From Pseudoduganella armeniaca (GTDB lineage: Bacteria; Pseudomonadota; Gammaproteobacteria; Burkholderiales; Burkholderiaceae_D): a DNA stretch of 64,000 bases. This document shows, piece after piece, positions 14,794 to 24,607 of this stretch. Below the pieces are notes generated by a model. That model saw nothing but the letters and a program-made list of their open reading frames with translations. It did not search any database and was not told the origin of the DNA. Each line of letters starts with the position of its first letter. Position 1 is the first letter of the stretch. The stretch is from NCBI RefSeq assembly GCF_003028855.1, contig NZ_CP028324.1:3534001-3598000 (forward strand), read 5' to 3'. The position numbers were made by a program, and so were the translations under genes.

Positions 14794-15617
14794 TGGCCGC
14801 CAAACAGCCCAGCCTGAGCGCCAGCAACCTCACCGCGCAGATCCACCACCGTGGCGCCGGCAACCCGGCCTCGGTCCTGCCGCGCAGCGCGATTTCCAAC
14901 TGCTTCCCCGGCCTCGAATTCGACTTCCGCAACCTGTGGCGGCGCGCCTTCGAAGGCATCGTGCTGGTCGAGAACAACAACTACGTGATCGATGCCGATC
15001 CCGCCTACCAGCACCTGGTCACGCGCCGCCTGCTGCGCTTCGCCGGCCTGGAGGTCGGCACCATGGTCAATACCACCGGGCCGGTGTTCCCGGACGGCAG
15101 CTCGGGCAAGCTGGCCTCGGCGGCCAATCCGAACGCGGTGTCCTTCATGGAATGGTCGAATTCAATTGCCCGCATCCTGCACCTGCAGGGCCAGATGGTC
15201 GTCTGCGAGTTCACCGCCCAGACCGATGCCGGCACCGAGGTGCTGGCCGGCCCGGACACGCCCGCCATCAGCGTCGAGCTGCGCCTGCGCACCTTCTTCG
15301 AGCCCGACACGGCGGCCTTCAATCCGGCGCTGCTGCAGCCGGGCGAGCTGACCCAGGGCCTGTGCGCGCCGTGGCAGAACGACTACCGCGAATGCGCCTG
15401 CTACTACTGGGCGGCCTCGCGCCCCGACTATGTCAACGTCGAACCCGGCGTCAACGGCCTGTCGCGCGGCGACATGTGGTTCGCCAAGAAGCGCACCGGC
15501 ACCTATATTCCGGACAATCGCCTCGACACCCGGCTGTACTCCTACAACGACCTGTTCAAGTCGTGGCAGGAGGACCTGCAATTCATCATCCGTGGCAGGG
15601 ATGCCGATGAATCCTGA
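14793..15617 (+). CDS. LodA/GoxA-type C-terminal half with CTQ-forming region
   Basis: The 274-residue protein shows hallmark LodA-family segments: AISNCFPGLEFDFRNLWRRA (33-52), then GELTQGLCAPWQNDYRECAC (184-203), YYWAASRPDYV (204-214) and a C-terminal SWQEDLQFI (257-265). In LodA a Cys and a Trp are crosslinked and oxidised to cysteine tryptophylquinone. Cys201 in NDYREC matches the expected Cys, and Trp258 or Trp229 are candidate partners. Such enzymes oxidise free or peptide-bound amino acids to aldehyde or keto products with H2O2. No export signal is visible. The downstream radical SAM and flavoprotein genes fit its maturation. Substrate is unknown. Nearest alternative: a catalytically altered LodA relative. 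Confidence 0.75.
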   Translation: MAAKQPSLSASNLTAQIHHRGAGNPASVLPRSAISNCFPGLEFDFRNLWRRAFEGIVLVENNNYVIDADPAYQHLVTRRLLRFAGLEVGTMVNTTGPVFPDGSSGKLASAANPNAVSFMEWSNSIARILHLQGQMVVCEFTAQTDAGTEVLAGPDTPAISVELRLRTFFEPDTAAFNPALLQPGELTQGLCAPWQNDYRECACYYWAASRPDYVNVEPGVNGLSRGDMWFAKKRTGTYIPDNRLDTRLYSYNDLFKSWQEDLQFIIRGRDADES

Positions 15618-16997
15618 CGCCACGGCCGACGTCACCGGCTTGGCGCGGGCGCTGAGCCACCGGATCGCGGCGGCGGCGCGACCGCGCCAGCGCCACGCCC
15701 ACCTGGTCGAGGACGCCCAGGGCGCGCAGCTGTTGATGGTCGACGGTACGCGCCTGTACCACCTGCCGCCGGCGCTGGCCGGGCAATTCCGCGCCGCGCT
15801 GGGCAGCGCCGACCCGGCCGTGCTGCAAGGACTGGTCGACGACTGCGGCCTGCGCGCCGAGGCGCCGATCGACGACACCCCGCTGCCCGCGCCGCCGCTG
15901 CACGCACTGTCGCTGGCGATCGCGCAGAAATGCAATCTCGGTTGCACCTATTGCTATGCCCAGCAGGGCGAGTTCGGCGCCAAGGCCAAGAGCATGGCGG
16001 AGTCGCAGGCAACCAAGGCGGTCGACCTGCTGCTGGCGCAGGCGGCGCCGGGCGCCAAGGTCAACCTGGCCTTCATGGGGGCGAGCCGCTGTCGAACCGC
16101 GCGGTGCTGCGCAGCGTGACCGACTATGCCAGCCGGCAGGCGGCGCTGCGCCAGGTCGACTGCCGCTTCTCGATCACCACCAACGGCACCTTGCTGCGCC
16201 CGGACGATGCCGACTTCTTCGAGCAGCACGGTTTTGCCGTCACGGTCAGCCTGGATGGCGCGGCCGCGCAGCATGACCGGCTGCGCCCCTTCAAGGGCGG
16301 CAAGGGCTCGTTCGAACGCATCGTCGAACGCATCGCACCGTTGCTGGCGGCGCAGCGCCGGATGCAGGTGTCGGCCCGCGTCACCGTGACACCGTTCAAC
16401 CTGGACCTGCCAGCCACGCTCGACCTGTTCATCGGCATGGGCTTCCACAGCGTCGGCTTCTCGCCGCTGCTGCACGCCGCCAACGGCCGCGCCGAGATGG
16501 GCCAGGCCGAGCTGGCCGAGATGCTGGAGGCGATGATCGCCTGCGGCCTGGCCTTCGAGCGCAACGTGCTGCAGGGCCGCCGCTATCCGTTCATGAACAT
16601 GCAGAATGCGCTGCGCGAACTGCAGCGCGGCACGCACCGGCCCTACCCCTGCGGCGCCGGCGCCGGCTACTTCGGCGTGTCGGCCGACGGCGAACTGTCG
16701 GCCTGCCACCGCTTCGTCGGCGACGAACAGGGCGCCATGGGCTCGGTCGATGGCGGGGTCGATCGCGCGCGCCAGGCGATCTGGCTGCGCGAGCGCCACG
16801 TGCACCGGCAGCAGCCCTGCTCGGACTGCTGGGCGCGCTACCTGTGCGGCGGCGGCTGCCACCACGAGGTGCTGGCGCGCGGGCGCGGCGCCTGCGATTA
16901 CATCCGCGGCTGGCTGCACTACACGATCGGCGCGCACCAACGCCTGCGCCAGCTTGCGCCCGACTGGTACGCCGCACCGGCCGGCGCCCCGGACTGA
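15607..16997 (+). CDS. SPASM radical SAM maturase (QhpD-like), frameshift near 16078
   Basis: The cluster-binding motif KCNLGCTYCYA places Cys109, Cys113 and Cys116. After the break come the FMGGEPL glycine loop, TTNGTLL, and SLDGAAAQHDRLRP. A C-terminal SPASM region has PCGAG.., ACHRF, CSDCWARYLCGGGCH and ACDYI. Enzymes of this type make thioether or other crosslinks in proteins; QhpD does so in the CTQ-containing subunit of quinohemoprotein amine dehydrogenase. The frame breaks in a five-G run at about 16076-16080 (ATGGGGGCGAG where ATGGGCGGCGAG is expected); one extra base restores it to about 464 residues. Likely acts on the CTQ protein encoded just upstream. The start was taken at ATG 15607 behind AGGGA; 15601 is also possible. 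Confidence 0.82.
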
Positions 16998-17002
16998 AGC
17001 CG

Positions 17003-18481
17003 ATGCGCGACGGCGACGGTGCGTTCGACGCGCTGGTGCTCGGCGCGGGCCCGGCCGGCGCCAGCGCCGCGCTGCGGCTGCAACAGCTGGGCCACCGCGT
17101 GCTGCTGGTCGAGCGCAGCGCCGCCTGGCCGCGCGCGCAGGTGGGCGAGGCGCTCACGCCGGGCGTGCTCAATATCGTCGCGCTGCTCGATGCCAACGAC
17201 GCGCTGGCGGCGGTGCCCCACGTCGCCCACGCCGGCAGCCGGGTGCTGTGGCGCAGCCGCGTGCCGGAGCAGCTGTCGCACGCCGGCTCGGCCATCGTCG
17301 ACCGGGCCAGCTTCGACGCGGCCCTGCTGACGCTGGCGGGGCGCCGTGGCATCGAGCTCGAACGGCCGGCCCGGCTGCTCAACGTGGCCGGCACCGCGGG
17401 CGACTGGCGCGTCAGCCTGCTGTGTGGCGCCGCGCGCAGCCGCGCGGTGCGCGCCCGTTTCATCCTCGACGCCAGCGGGCGCTGCGCGGCGCCCGGCATT
17501 GCCTGTGCGCCCCGGCTGGCAGCCATGTGGGGTGAGGTCGATCAGTCGGCCCTGGCGGCGCTGGCCGGCACGACCCAGGTGGAAGCGCTGCAACACGGCT
17601 GGCTGTGGGCCGGCTGCCTGCCGGGACGCCGCTATCGGCTGATGCTGGTCTGCGATCCGCAGGCGGCGCGCCAGGCCGGGCCGGCCGGGCCGGAAGCCCG
17701 CCTGCGCGCCGCCTGTGCGGCCAGCCGGCTGCTGCGCGCGGCCGCCGGGCTGCCCCTGCTGGGCGCGGTGCAGATGTGCTCGGCCACGCCCTACCTCGCA
17801 CCCGACAGCTGGCAGGATGGCCGCCTCAAGCTGGGCGACGCGGCGTTCGCGCTTGACCCGGTGTCGTCGAGCGGCGTCGAAAAGGCCATGCGCTTTTCGC
17901 TGCAGGCCGCCGTGGCCCTGCATACCGTGCTGGGCAACCACAGTCAGGCAAGCCAGGCGCTCGCGCGCCATTTTTTCGAGGGGCGGCTGGTGGAAGCCTG
18001 CGCGCGCCACGCCCATTGGACCGAAGCGTATTACGGCCAGGCCTGGTGTGCCGACCAGCCCTTCTGGCAAGCGCGCGCCCATTGCCAGGCCGGCGGCGAT
18101 GGCGCGGGGCGCCCGGCCCTGCTGGCCGCGCTGTCCACGCAGCGCGCCCGGCTGGCCGGCTACCAGCCGCCGCCGCTCAAGCCCTTGGCCGCGCTGGACC
18201 CGGCCCTGCCGCTGCGCCTGGATCGCGGCGCCGCGCTCGTCGACCTGCCCTGCGTAGTGGACGATCGGGTGTGCCTGCACACGGCGCTCGACCATCCGCA
18301 CCTGGAGCGGCCCCTGGCTTTCCTGGAGAACGAGGCATTGTTCCCGCACCTGGCCAGGCTGGCGCAGCCGTTGCCGCTGGCCCAGCTGCTGGCCATGCTG
18401 GCGGCCGGCATGCCCGGCCACAAGGCCCAGCGCATCGCCGCCTGGCTGTGGCAGCGCGGCCTGCTGGAAAGCGTCGCCTGA
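17003..18481 (+). CDS. FAD-dependent monooxygenase-like protein (LodB/QhpG family)
   Basis: The 492-residue flavoprotein begins with a Rossmann FAD motif LVLGAGPAGASAAL (residues 11-24) and ends the FAD domain with GDAAFALDPVSSSGVEKAM, the typical GD motif of tryptophan-halogenase-like oxidoreductases. A C-terminal extension of about 120 residues is helical and unrecognised. LodB and QhpG are flavoproteins needed to hydroxylate the Trp on the way to tryptophylquinone, and a role in CTQ formation here follows from context. It starts 6 bases after the radical SAM stop and closes the operon. Downstream, 18482-18567 contains a 22-bp tandem repeat and the end of a convergent gene. Confidence 0.75.
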   Translation: MRDGDGAFDALVLGAGPAGASAALRLQQLGHRVLLVERSAAWPRAQVGEALTPGVLNIVALLDANDALAAVPHVAHAGSRVLWRSRVPEQLSHAGSAIVDRASFDAALLTLAGRRGIELERPARLLNVAGTAGDWRVSLLCGAARSRAVRARFILDASGRCAAPGIACAPRLAAMWGEVDQSALAALAGTTQVEALQHGWLWAGCLPGRRYRLMLVCDPQAARQAGPAGPEARLRAACAASRLLRAAAGLPLLGAVQMCSATPYLAPDSWQDGRLKLGDAAFALDPVSSSGVEKAMRFSLQAAVALHTVLGNHSQASQALARHFFEGRLVEACARHAHWTEAYYGQAWCADQPFWQARAHCQAGGDGAGRPALLAALSTQRARLAGYQPPPLKPLAALDPALPLRLDRGAALVDLPCVVDDRVCLHTALDHPHLERPLAFLENEALFPHLARLAQPLPLAQLLAMLAAGMPGHKAQRIAAWLWQRGLLESVA

Positions 18482-18530
18482 GCGTACGCAAGCGATGCTG
18501 CGCCTGCCGTCGCCCGTCCCGTCATGACGC

Positions 18531-18574
18531 GGCTCGGAACGCCTGCTATTCTGGCTCGGAACGCCTGCTATTCT
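18531..18574. repeat. Perfect 22-bp tandem duplication at the end of a gene
   Basis: GGCTCGGAACGCCTGCTATTCT occurs at 18531-18552 and again, immediately, at 18553-18574. The second copy contains the stop codon and last codons of the minus-strand SAV_2336-like gene (poly-Glu end), so the first copy carries a duplicate of that gene end. Confidence 0.8.
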
Positions 18575-21500
18575 TCTTCGTCCTGGTCCTCGTCGCCATG
18601 GAAACCGTCGGGTTCGACATTACCGAAATCCACCCGTTCGACGATGTGCTGGCACACGATCCATTCCACGTGCGGCTGCCGCTCGGCGACGCCGGAAAAT
18701 CCGAACTCGGCATCGACCTGCACGCTGATGTTGCGCTCGGCTTCGGTGGACCCCATGCTCATGAAGTCCTTGTCGACACCGTCCTTGATGGAAAATTCAA
18801 ACGAGCTGACCAGGCGAACCATGGCCGTCACCGTGCGTGCCACCGTCAGGATGCCGTCGTCGTAGCCGGTCACTTCGAACGGCACATAGGCCCTGCTGGC
18901 CTTGCCGGGAAATTTCCAGCTCTCCAGGATGCCGTACGTGTCCTCGGGTTCGACCACCATATGCGAATCGGCCTCGACGTCCCAATCGGCGCTGTCGACG
19001 GCGTCGGTCAGCGCATGCAGCATGGCCTCGTCGAGGCCGGACACCTGGTCCATGTCGACTTCGTTCGTCAGCCACAGCGCCAGCGCCGCGGGATCGACCT
19101 CGTCGGTGCTGTCCGGCTCATCGGAGGAGGGGCCGTGGTCGCTCTCGTCAAGGGCCACCGGGGTGCCGGTAACTAGGTCACGCAAGTCGAAGGTCTCGAG
19201 GAAGATCGAATGGGTCCAGATGTCGCCCAGCTCGCTGTTCTGCCAGACGATGCCGTCCGCCTTGGGCCGAGCGGACCGTACGCTGTTGCAGATCACTTCG
19301 ATCGCCTGCCGACTGTCGAACCTGAGATCACGCGCGGCGGCCATCAGGGCGTCCACCTGCTCGCGCTCTGCGCGGAACAGCACCAAGGGACGCTGGATCG
19401 TCGACGGCACAGCGGCCAGTCGGCGCGGCGGCAGCTGCATGCGTACTGACAAGGCTAGCAGAAGTATCTTTACAGGCACCGTTGCGTCGTAGACGTGCAG
19501 TAGTCGCTGCCGCCCAGGCGCCAACCAACCAGCTTCGACCTCGAAAGTCACCGGGTCGTTGGATTGCTGAGCGCTTGCCTTAGCATCCCAGATGCTCGTG
19601 AGAATTTGCCAAAACGTCGCGCCCGGCCGGAATTGCTCCGTGTCGTTGCGCGATCCCCGTGCAGCAGCACGCGCTGAAGCCGCTTGACCTTCGCCGCCTG
19701 GCTAGACAACCCAAGATTGCGCACTGCGAGCTGCAACCCGAACGGGTTCGGCCACAACACGGAATCGAACTCTACTGTCCGGCTGCGCTGATGAAGCGTG
19801 AGCCAGCCGCGCCCTTGTTCGTCGAAACTCGCATCGATCGCGATTATCTGCTCGACCGAGATGGTCTCGGCGACATGAGTCATCCCGCCCTGCCACAGCC
19901 GCACCACCAGGATGTCGCGCACCAGCGCTACCAGCCATAACGTTACCTCGGGCGTCACGACCAGCGGCAAGTCACCCTGGACCTCATCGTCGGCCAGCGC
20001 GTATTCGGACTCCAACGCGAACTGCCGCACCTCGGGCCGCAGCGCCTTGATCTCGCGATTGCGGTCGAATATGCCGGGCACCTCGATGTCGCGCGATGCC
20101 GCCGCGCGGGTCTGCTTGTGCCGGCTCAGCACCGCGCGCGAGACAGCCGACAGCGGCAGCGCCCAATCCGTCTGGCGGTCGGCGCTGGTCGGGGTGCGGA
20201 AGTAGGCCGACCTGACCGGCAGTACCGCGCCCGCGGGCGGCAGCCGTTCATCGATCGCTTCCAGCTCCTCGTCGATCTTGCGCTCGTCGCTCTGCCGCCG
20301 CGACGTGATCAGCGCCTCCCGTACGGCCTGGATAAAGTGATACCGGCGCTCGGCCCCATCGGCTGGCGCGAGCGGCGCCCGCTCGAGCAGTCCCCCAAGA
20401 ACACTTCCGCCAGCTCGCCCGCGCCGCTATTGGGATGCATGATGCGCTGGATCAGGCGCATCACGGGGATGGTCAGTTCATCCATGACCGACAAATGCAC
20501 GGCCAATTCGTAGGCGCCCGTGGACGCCATCTGCCGGAACATCGCCACTCGTTCCGGGCCGCTGGGCGCTTCCCGGCTGGCCAGCCTGGGCTCGCTGGCG
20601 GTTGCTCCGACGGATCCAGGGGCCAGATAGAAGCCAGGTACCTCGACCTCGGCGTGCCCCGTCATGACCCCGGCCCAGCGCCGTAACGAGGCGGCATCGA
20701 ACCCGATCACCGGCACCGCGAACGCATTTGCTGGCGGCCGCCCGAACCAGTCGCTGGCATCGATGGACAACTGCCGGTTGTGTCGCACGGGCGCATGGGC
20801 GGACAACTTCAGCTCGGGCAAACCCAAAGGCAGATGACGCCATGCCCGGCGCGGCATGGGCTGCAGCAAGGTCAGGGGGCCGACCTCGCACCACCTACGC
20901 AGCTGGGCCTGCATCGTGCCCTCGCGCCAGGCAGGCGACAGAGTATCGCTGACATACAAGACCTGGGCCGTGGCGTTGCCGCACCAGTGCGACAAGGGTC
21001 CGGTGTTGCCGTGCTCGTCGGTCAAGTGCATGTTGGCCGGATCGCAGCGCAGCCGGTGCACGCGCCGGAACGCAGCCTGGGTCGCCAGCATGGCGGAGAA
21101 CTCGCCCACGGCATCCGTCCAGAGTGGGCTGGTTTCACTCTCCTCCAGCACCAGCACGACGTCCCAGCCGTAGTCGCGTTCGACGTCCATGACCGGCAGC
21201 CAGATGCCCGTCTCCACCGCCTCTTCCGCTGTCCTCTCCTCGTCCATGACATGCAACGATGGTGACGCCGTGCGCTTGAAGAACGCCTGCAGCGCGCCAC
21301 CCACAGTGCACGGCATGCCGGACGCGGCAACGCCCCTCACATGCAGCACGCCGTCGACATAGTTGCCCGGCTCGAAGCCCGGCGTGACGGGCGTGAAATC
21401 GGTCGGCTGCGCGCTGCCTTCATCAGCCAGGCCTTCCGGATCCGACGCCAACGCATCGGCGGCGTCGGGCGCCCCATGCCGTGCGGGCGTCTCGGGCGCG

Positions 21501-21646
21501 GCCGGTACCGCATCCCCTGCCGCCGCAACCGGATTGGCGCGGCCCGTACCGTGAAGCCGTGGCAGCAGCCAGAGCAAGTCCGCCAGCTCGCCCGGCTCCG
21601 GCGTGAGGCCCGCCTCGATCAGGGCGCGCGTCAGGCGCTCGATCAC
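18568..21646 (-). CDS. SAV_2336/vWA-like conflict-system protein with long unknown C-terminus; two frameshifts
   Basis: GTG start overlapping the MoxR stop (GTGA). The first about 420 residues resemble SAV_2336-type proteins: an Ala/Pro-rich linker, then a vWA-like core (GWDVVLVLEESETSPLWTDA and LRCDPANMHL), a carboxy part with PVIGFDAASLRRWAGVMTG and ELTIPVMRLIQRIMHPNSG, then FLG-GLLERAP and YHFIQAVREAL. The frame breaks in a five-C run at about 20391-20395 and again in a G-run at about 19650; with both repaired one frame continues for about 1026 residues. The last about 600 residues, with an acidic patch near the middle and an Asp/Glu-rich end, match nothing I know. Alternatively a second gene starts near 20132. 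In related systems this protein works with MoxR and a VMAP protein in stress- or phage-triggered responses. Confidence 0.65.
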
Positions 21647-22668
21647 CGGACGTTCCCCGCCAGGCTGACCATCAGGCGCTCCACCATGGCGTCACGATCC
21701 GCTTCGGTCAGGCGATAGCCGCCAAAGACGAGCTGGACCGCATTGAGCAACTGGTCCGTGGCCACCGTTTCTCCGGCGGCAGCCTTGTCGACGAATTGCC
21801 GGATGATCGATTTGGCCTGCAGTGCGGTATCTCGGTCCAGGTGCGCCGCCACGATCTCGGTCAGCCGCTGGACATCGCTGGCGGGGTCCGGCATCTTGAC
21901 TTGCAGGCAGCGCCGCAGAAACGCCGGCGGAAAGCCACGCTCGCCGTTGCTGGTAATGATCAGCAGCGGGAATTCGTAGCGCGCCACGCTTCCTTTCACG
22001 ACCTCGACCTTCTGCTCGCTGCCGAACATCCTGACCGCGTACGATTCCTTCGGTAGCCGGCTCAGTTCGCGGATGTGGAACTGGCCTTCCTCCAGCACGT
22101 TCAGCAGATCGTTGGCCAGGTCCACGTCTGCCTTGTCCATTTCGTCGATCAAGAGCGGACGCGGCCGCAAGGCGGGCACCAGCGCCGTGCCCAGCGGGCC
22201 GAGCTCCAGGAAGTCCTCGTCCTTCAGGGCATCGGCGTCTTCCTGGCGGTTGGCACGGTGCTGCGCGCGACCGATCGCATCGTAGTTGTACAGGGCCTCG
22301 CGCAGCGTGCTGCGCGAGTTGACGGGCCAGCGCAGGGGTTCGCCGAGGCCCAGTTCCAGCGCGACGGCATCGATCAGCGACGACTTGCCGGTGCCAGGCG
22401 CACCGGTCACCAGCAGCGGCCGGCGCAGGTGCAACGCGGCGTTCACCATCTGGACGATCTCCTCGCTGGCCTGGTAGGTGATGCCGCGCTGCCGGGTAGC
22501 CTCCGACATCTCCGGTCGCTTGTCGTCATAGGCACGCGCCAGCTTGGGGTCGGCGCGCGGCTTGCGCCAGGGCGGCGCTTCCGGCATGGCCCGGAGCGGG
22601 TGCGACGCCCGGTCACCGTGGAACAGGCGCCACGACGGTTGTTCGGTTGTGTTGTGCTCGAGTGTCAT
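21643..22668 (-). CDS. MoxR-family AAA+ ATPase of the conflict operon
   Basis: The 341-residue ATPase has Walker A GAPGTGKS (residues 89-96), Walker B LLIDEMDKAD (172-181), a sensor-1 stretch LLIITSNGERGFPPAFLRR, and a helical lid. It is a typical MoxR/RavA-like remodelling ATPase that pairs with vWA-domain partners. It is coupled by ATGA to the caspase-VMAP gene upstream and by GTGA to the SAV_2336-like gene downstream, so all are made in fixed ratio. In the vWA-MoxR-VMAP systems described by Aravind and colleagues the ATPase is thought to sense or remodel and to gate an effector. Intact as read. Confidence 0.88.
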   Translation of the reverse strand: MTLEHNTTEQPSWRLFHGDRASHPLRAMPEAPPWRKPRADPKLARAYDDKRPEMSEATRQRGITYQASEEIVQMVNAALHLRRPLLVTGAPGTGKSSLIDAVALELGLGEPLRWPVNSRSTLREALYNYDAIGRAQHRANRQEDADALKDEDFLELGPLGTALVPALRPRPLLIDEMDKADVDLANDLLNVLEEGQFHIRELSRLPKESYAVRMFGSEQKVEVVKGSVARYEFPLLIITSNGERGFPPAFLRRCLQVKMPDPASDVQRLTEIVAAHLDRDTALQAKSIIRQFVDKAAAGETVATDQLLNAVQLVFGGYRLTEADRDAMVERLMVSLAGNVR

Positions 22669-24601
22669 TGGGAATCCTTTGGTAACGAATAACGGCCAAT
22701 TGCCGGCAACACGCGTTCATCGTCCCAGACGACGCGCAGGCGCCCGGCCGGTTTGTCGCTGGAGGCACAGCTGCGGATATACTCGGCCACTGCGATGGGG
22801 GCACGACTGGCCTTGTACTGCGCGAACTGCCTGGACAGGTCGGCGCTCAGGGTCTGGGCATCCGTCGGCGCGTCGCCGATCCAGCCGAAGACCGGAATGC
22901 CCTGTTCCAGGCACGCGGCGATCATTTCGTTCAGGTGAACCTGCAGGCCGCTGGAGGGAACGGCAGGCCAATACAGACGACGTCGCTGCGTTCGTCGCGC
23001 AGATGACCGGCGGCCATCGCGGCCAGTCGCGCCGTATCGTTGCTCTGCGCTACGGCATCGAGCCACTTTATCGCCGCGGCGCCCGTGCCCGCGAGCTGCA
23101 ATTCCAGCAGCTTCAACAACTTCTCCCACTCCTCGACTTCCGGCGTGGCGCCCAATACGCGAGGCGTCGCACGCCCCTGCCAGTGCAGCAATACCGGATA
23201 GCGGTGGAACAGCGGGATGTGCCTGTCGCGCAAGCCGCCTCTGACCACGACCGGCGTCGCCTCAAGCCCGGCGGCAAGCAGCCTATGGTGGAGCAGGAGA
23301 CCGATCGCGATGCGCGCATTCCCCAGGATCGGCATTGTCGCCACCTGGTCGACGATCCGCGTCAGCAGCGTGGGCAGCCAGGCTTGGGCACCGGCACCGT
23401 CATCCACGAACTCATGCACGGGTGAAAACCTGGTAGGGTCCGGCGCCTGCAGGAACCAGCGCACCATGCGCTGTTCGGGCAGGATCTCGATGAACAATCT
23501 GGCATACACTTCCTGGTCGGCGGCGCCCTCCTTCGCCAGGACTTGTTCGAGCTGGGTACGGGCCTGTGGGGTGACGTTTTGGTTGATCCAGTCATCCACC
23601 TTCGTATTGGCACATTCCGCCGCAAGCCGGACCATGAATTCCGCCAGCGGGCTGGGCGCCCCCGGCTTGCGCGGATGCAGCTCGGACAAGTGTCGCAGCG
23701 CCGCGGCGGGCGACACCGACGCGTCCTGCGCGTCCGCGGCCTGCGGCAAGGACTGCACGTATAGCCGGTACAAGGTCGAATTGCCCAGCGCGACCTGGTC
23801 GACCGCCGCCACGGCGCCGGGCAGCGGCAGTTTGGAGGCCGGGACAACCTTGCGTTCCTGCCCTGCGATCAGTTCGATGCGCGGACGCTCACCACCATTC
23901 GACGCCGCCTGCTTGACGATTTCGCTCAGGATCGCGGCGAAATCCGGCTCGGCGCCGCGGTCGAGCTTGGCGATCCTTTCCAGCACGCGCTCGGCGAAGC
24001 TGCCGCTCGAGCTGAAGCCCGGCGCGGCTGCGTAAGCGCCGACGTGGTGGACGTGTGCCACGGAATCGGCGTTGCGCGCGAGCGGGACCGGTGCATGGAG
24101 AGGCCGGTCGTCCGTCACTTGATACAGCTCGGCGCAGGCGTCGACGATACAGACTGTTTCCTTGCGCACCGCGAGCTTGCGTGCCAGGGAGTGAACGATG
24201 TCCTCGACCGGGAGGCAATACGGTGCCTTCGCGCAGGCGTCCGCCGTGAACAGCCACTGGCGGTTGTGGGCATCGACGAAGCCGTGGCCGCCCCAGAACA
24301 GCAGCACGTTTTCCGACGCCACCTCCGGCAGCGCCAGGTCGAAAAATGCCTTGAGTTCGGTGTGTGTCGCGCTGCGGCGATGGCCGCGCCAAGCCGTCTT
24401 TTCAAGCCAGTCGCGAACGATGGGGTCGCTCCAGTTTTGCGGCGACAGGAACAACTGGATCTGCTCGTGATCCACCTTGCGGTCGATCAGCCAATCGACG
24501 AACCGCAGCGCGTCGCTGACCGCCTTGGGCAAGCGCCTGAGCTCGTCCCAGTCATACTGGCCGATGCCGACGACGATCGCGGTGAGGCAGTCAGTGCGCA
24601 A
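22665..24601 (-). CDS. Caspase-like protease fused to VMAP-type region, frameshift near 22962
   Basis: About 645 residues. The N-terminal about 240 residues are a caspase-like (C14) domain: His106 in VLLFWGGHGFVD and Cys156 in TVCIVDACAEL form the expected dyad. Then follow a Pro-rich linker and a helical region (LAEFMVRLAAECANTKVDDW), and a beta-rich C-terminal part with RGGLRDRHIPLFHRYPVLLH and EEWEKLLKLLELQLA, resembling VMAP (vWA-MoxR associated protein) cores. The frame breaks near 22962; one added G gives ..GLPVPSSGLQVHLNEMIAAC to a TGA overlapping the MoxR ATG. It starts at TTG, 4 bases after the hydrolase stop. A likely sensor plus proteolytic effector: cleavage on activation would disable the cell or trigger a partner (inference). 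Confidence 0.75.
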
Positions 24602-24607
24602 TTGGCT

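Noticed and set aside
16844..17002. Extending the flavoprotein gene upstream in-frame into the radical SAM gene
   Set aside because: The FAD motif is at residue 11 from ATG 17003, the normal location; upstream residues are a shadow of the radical SAM gene.
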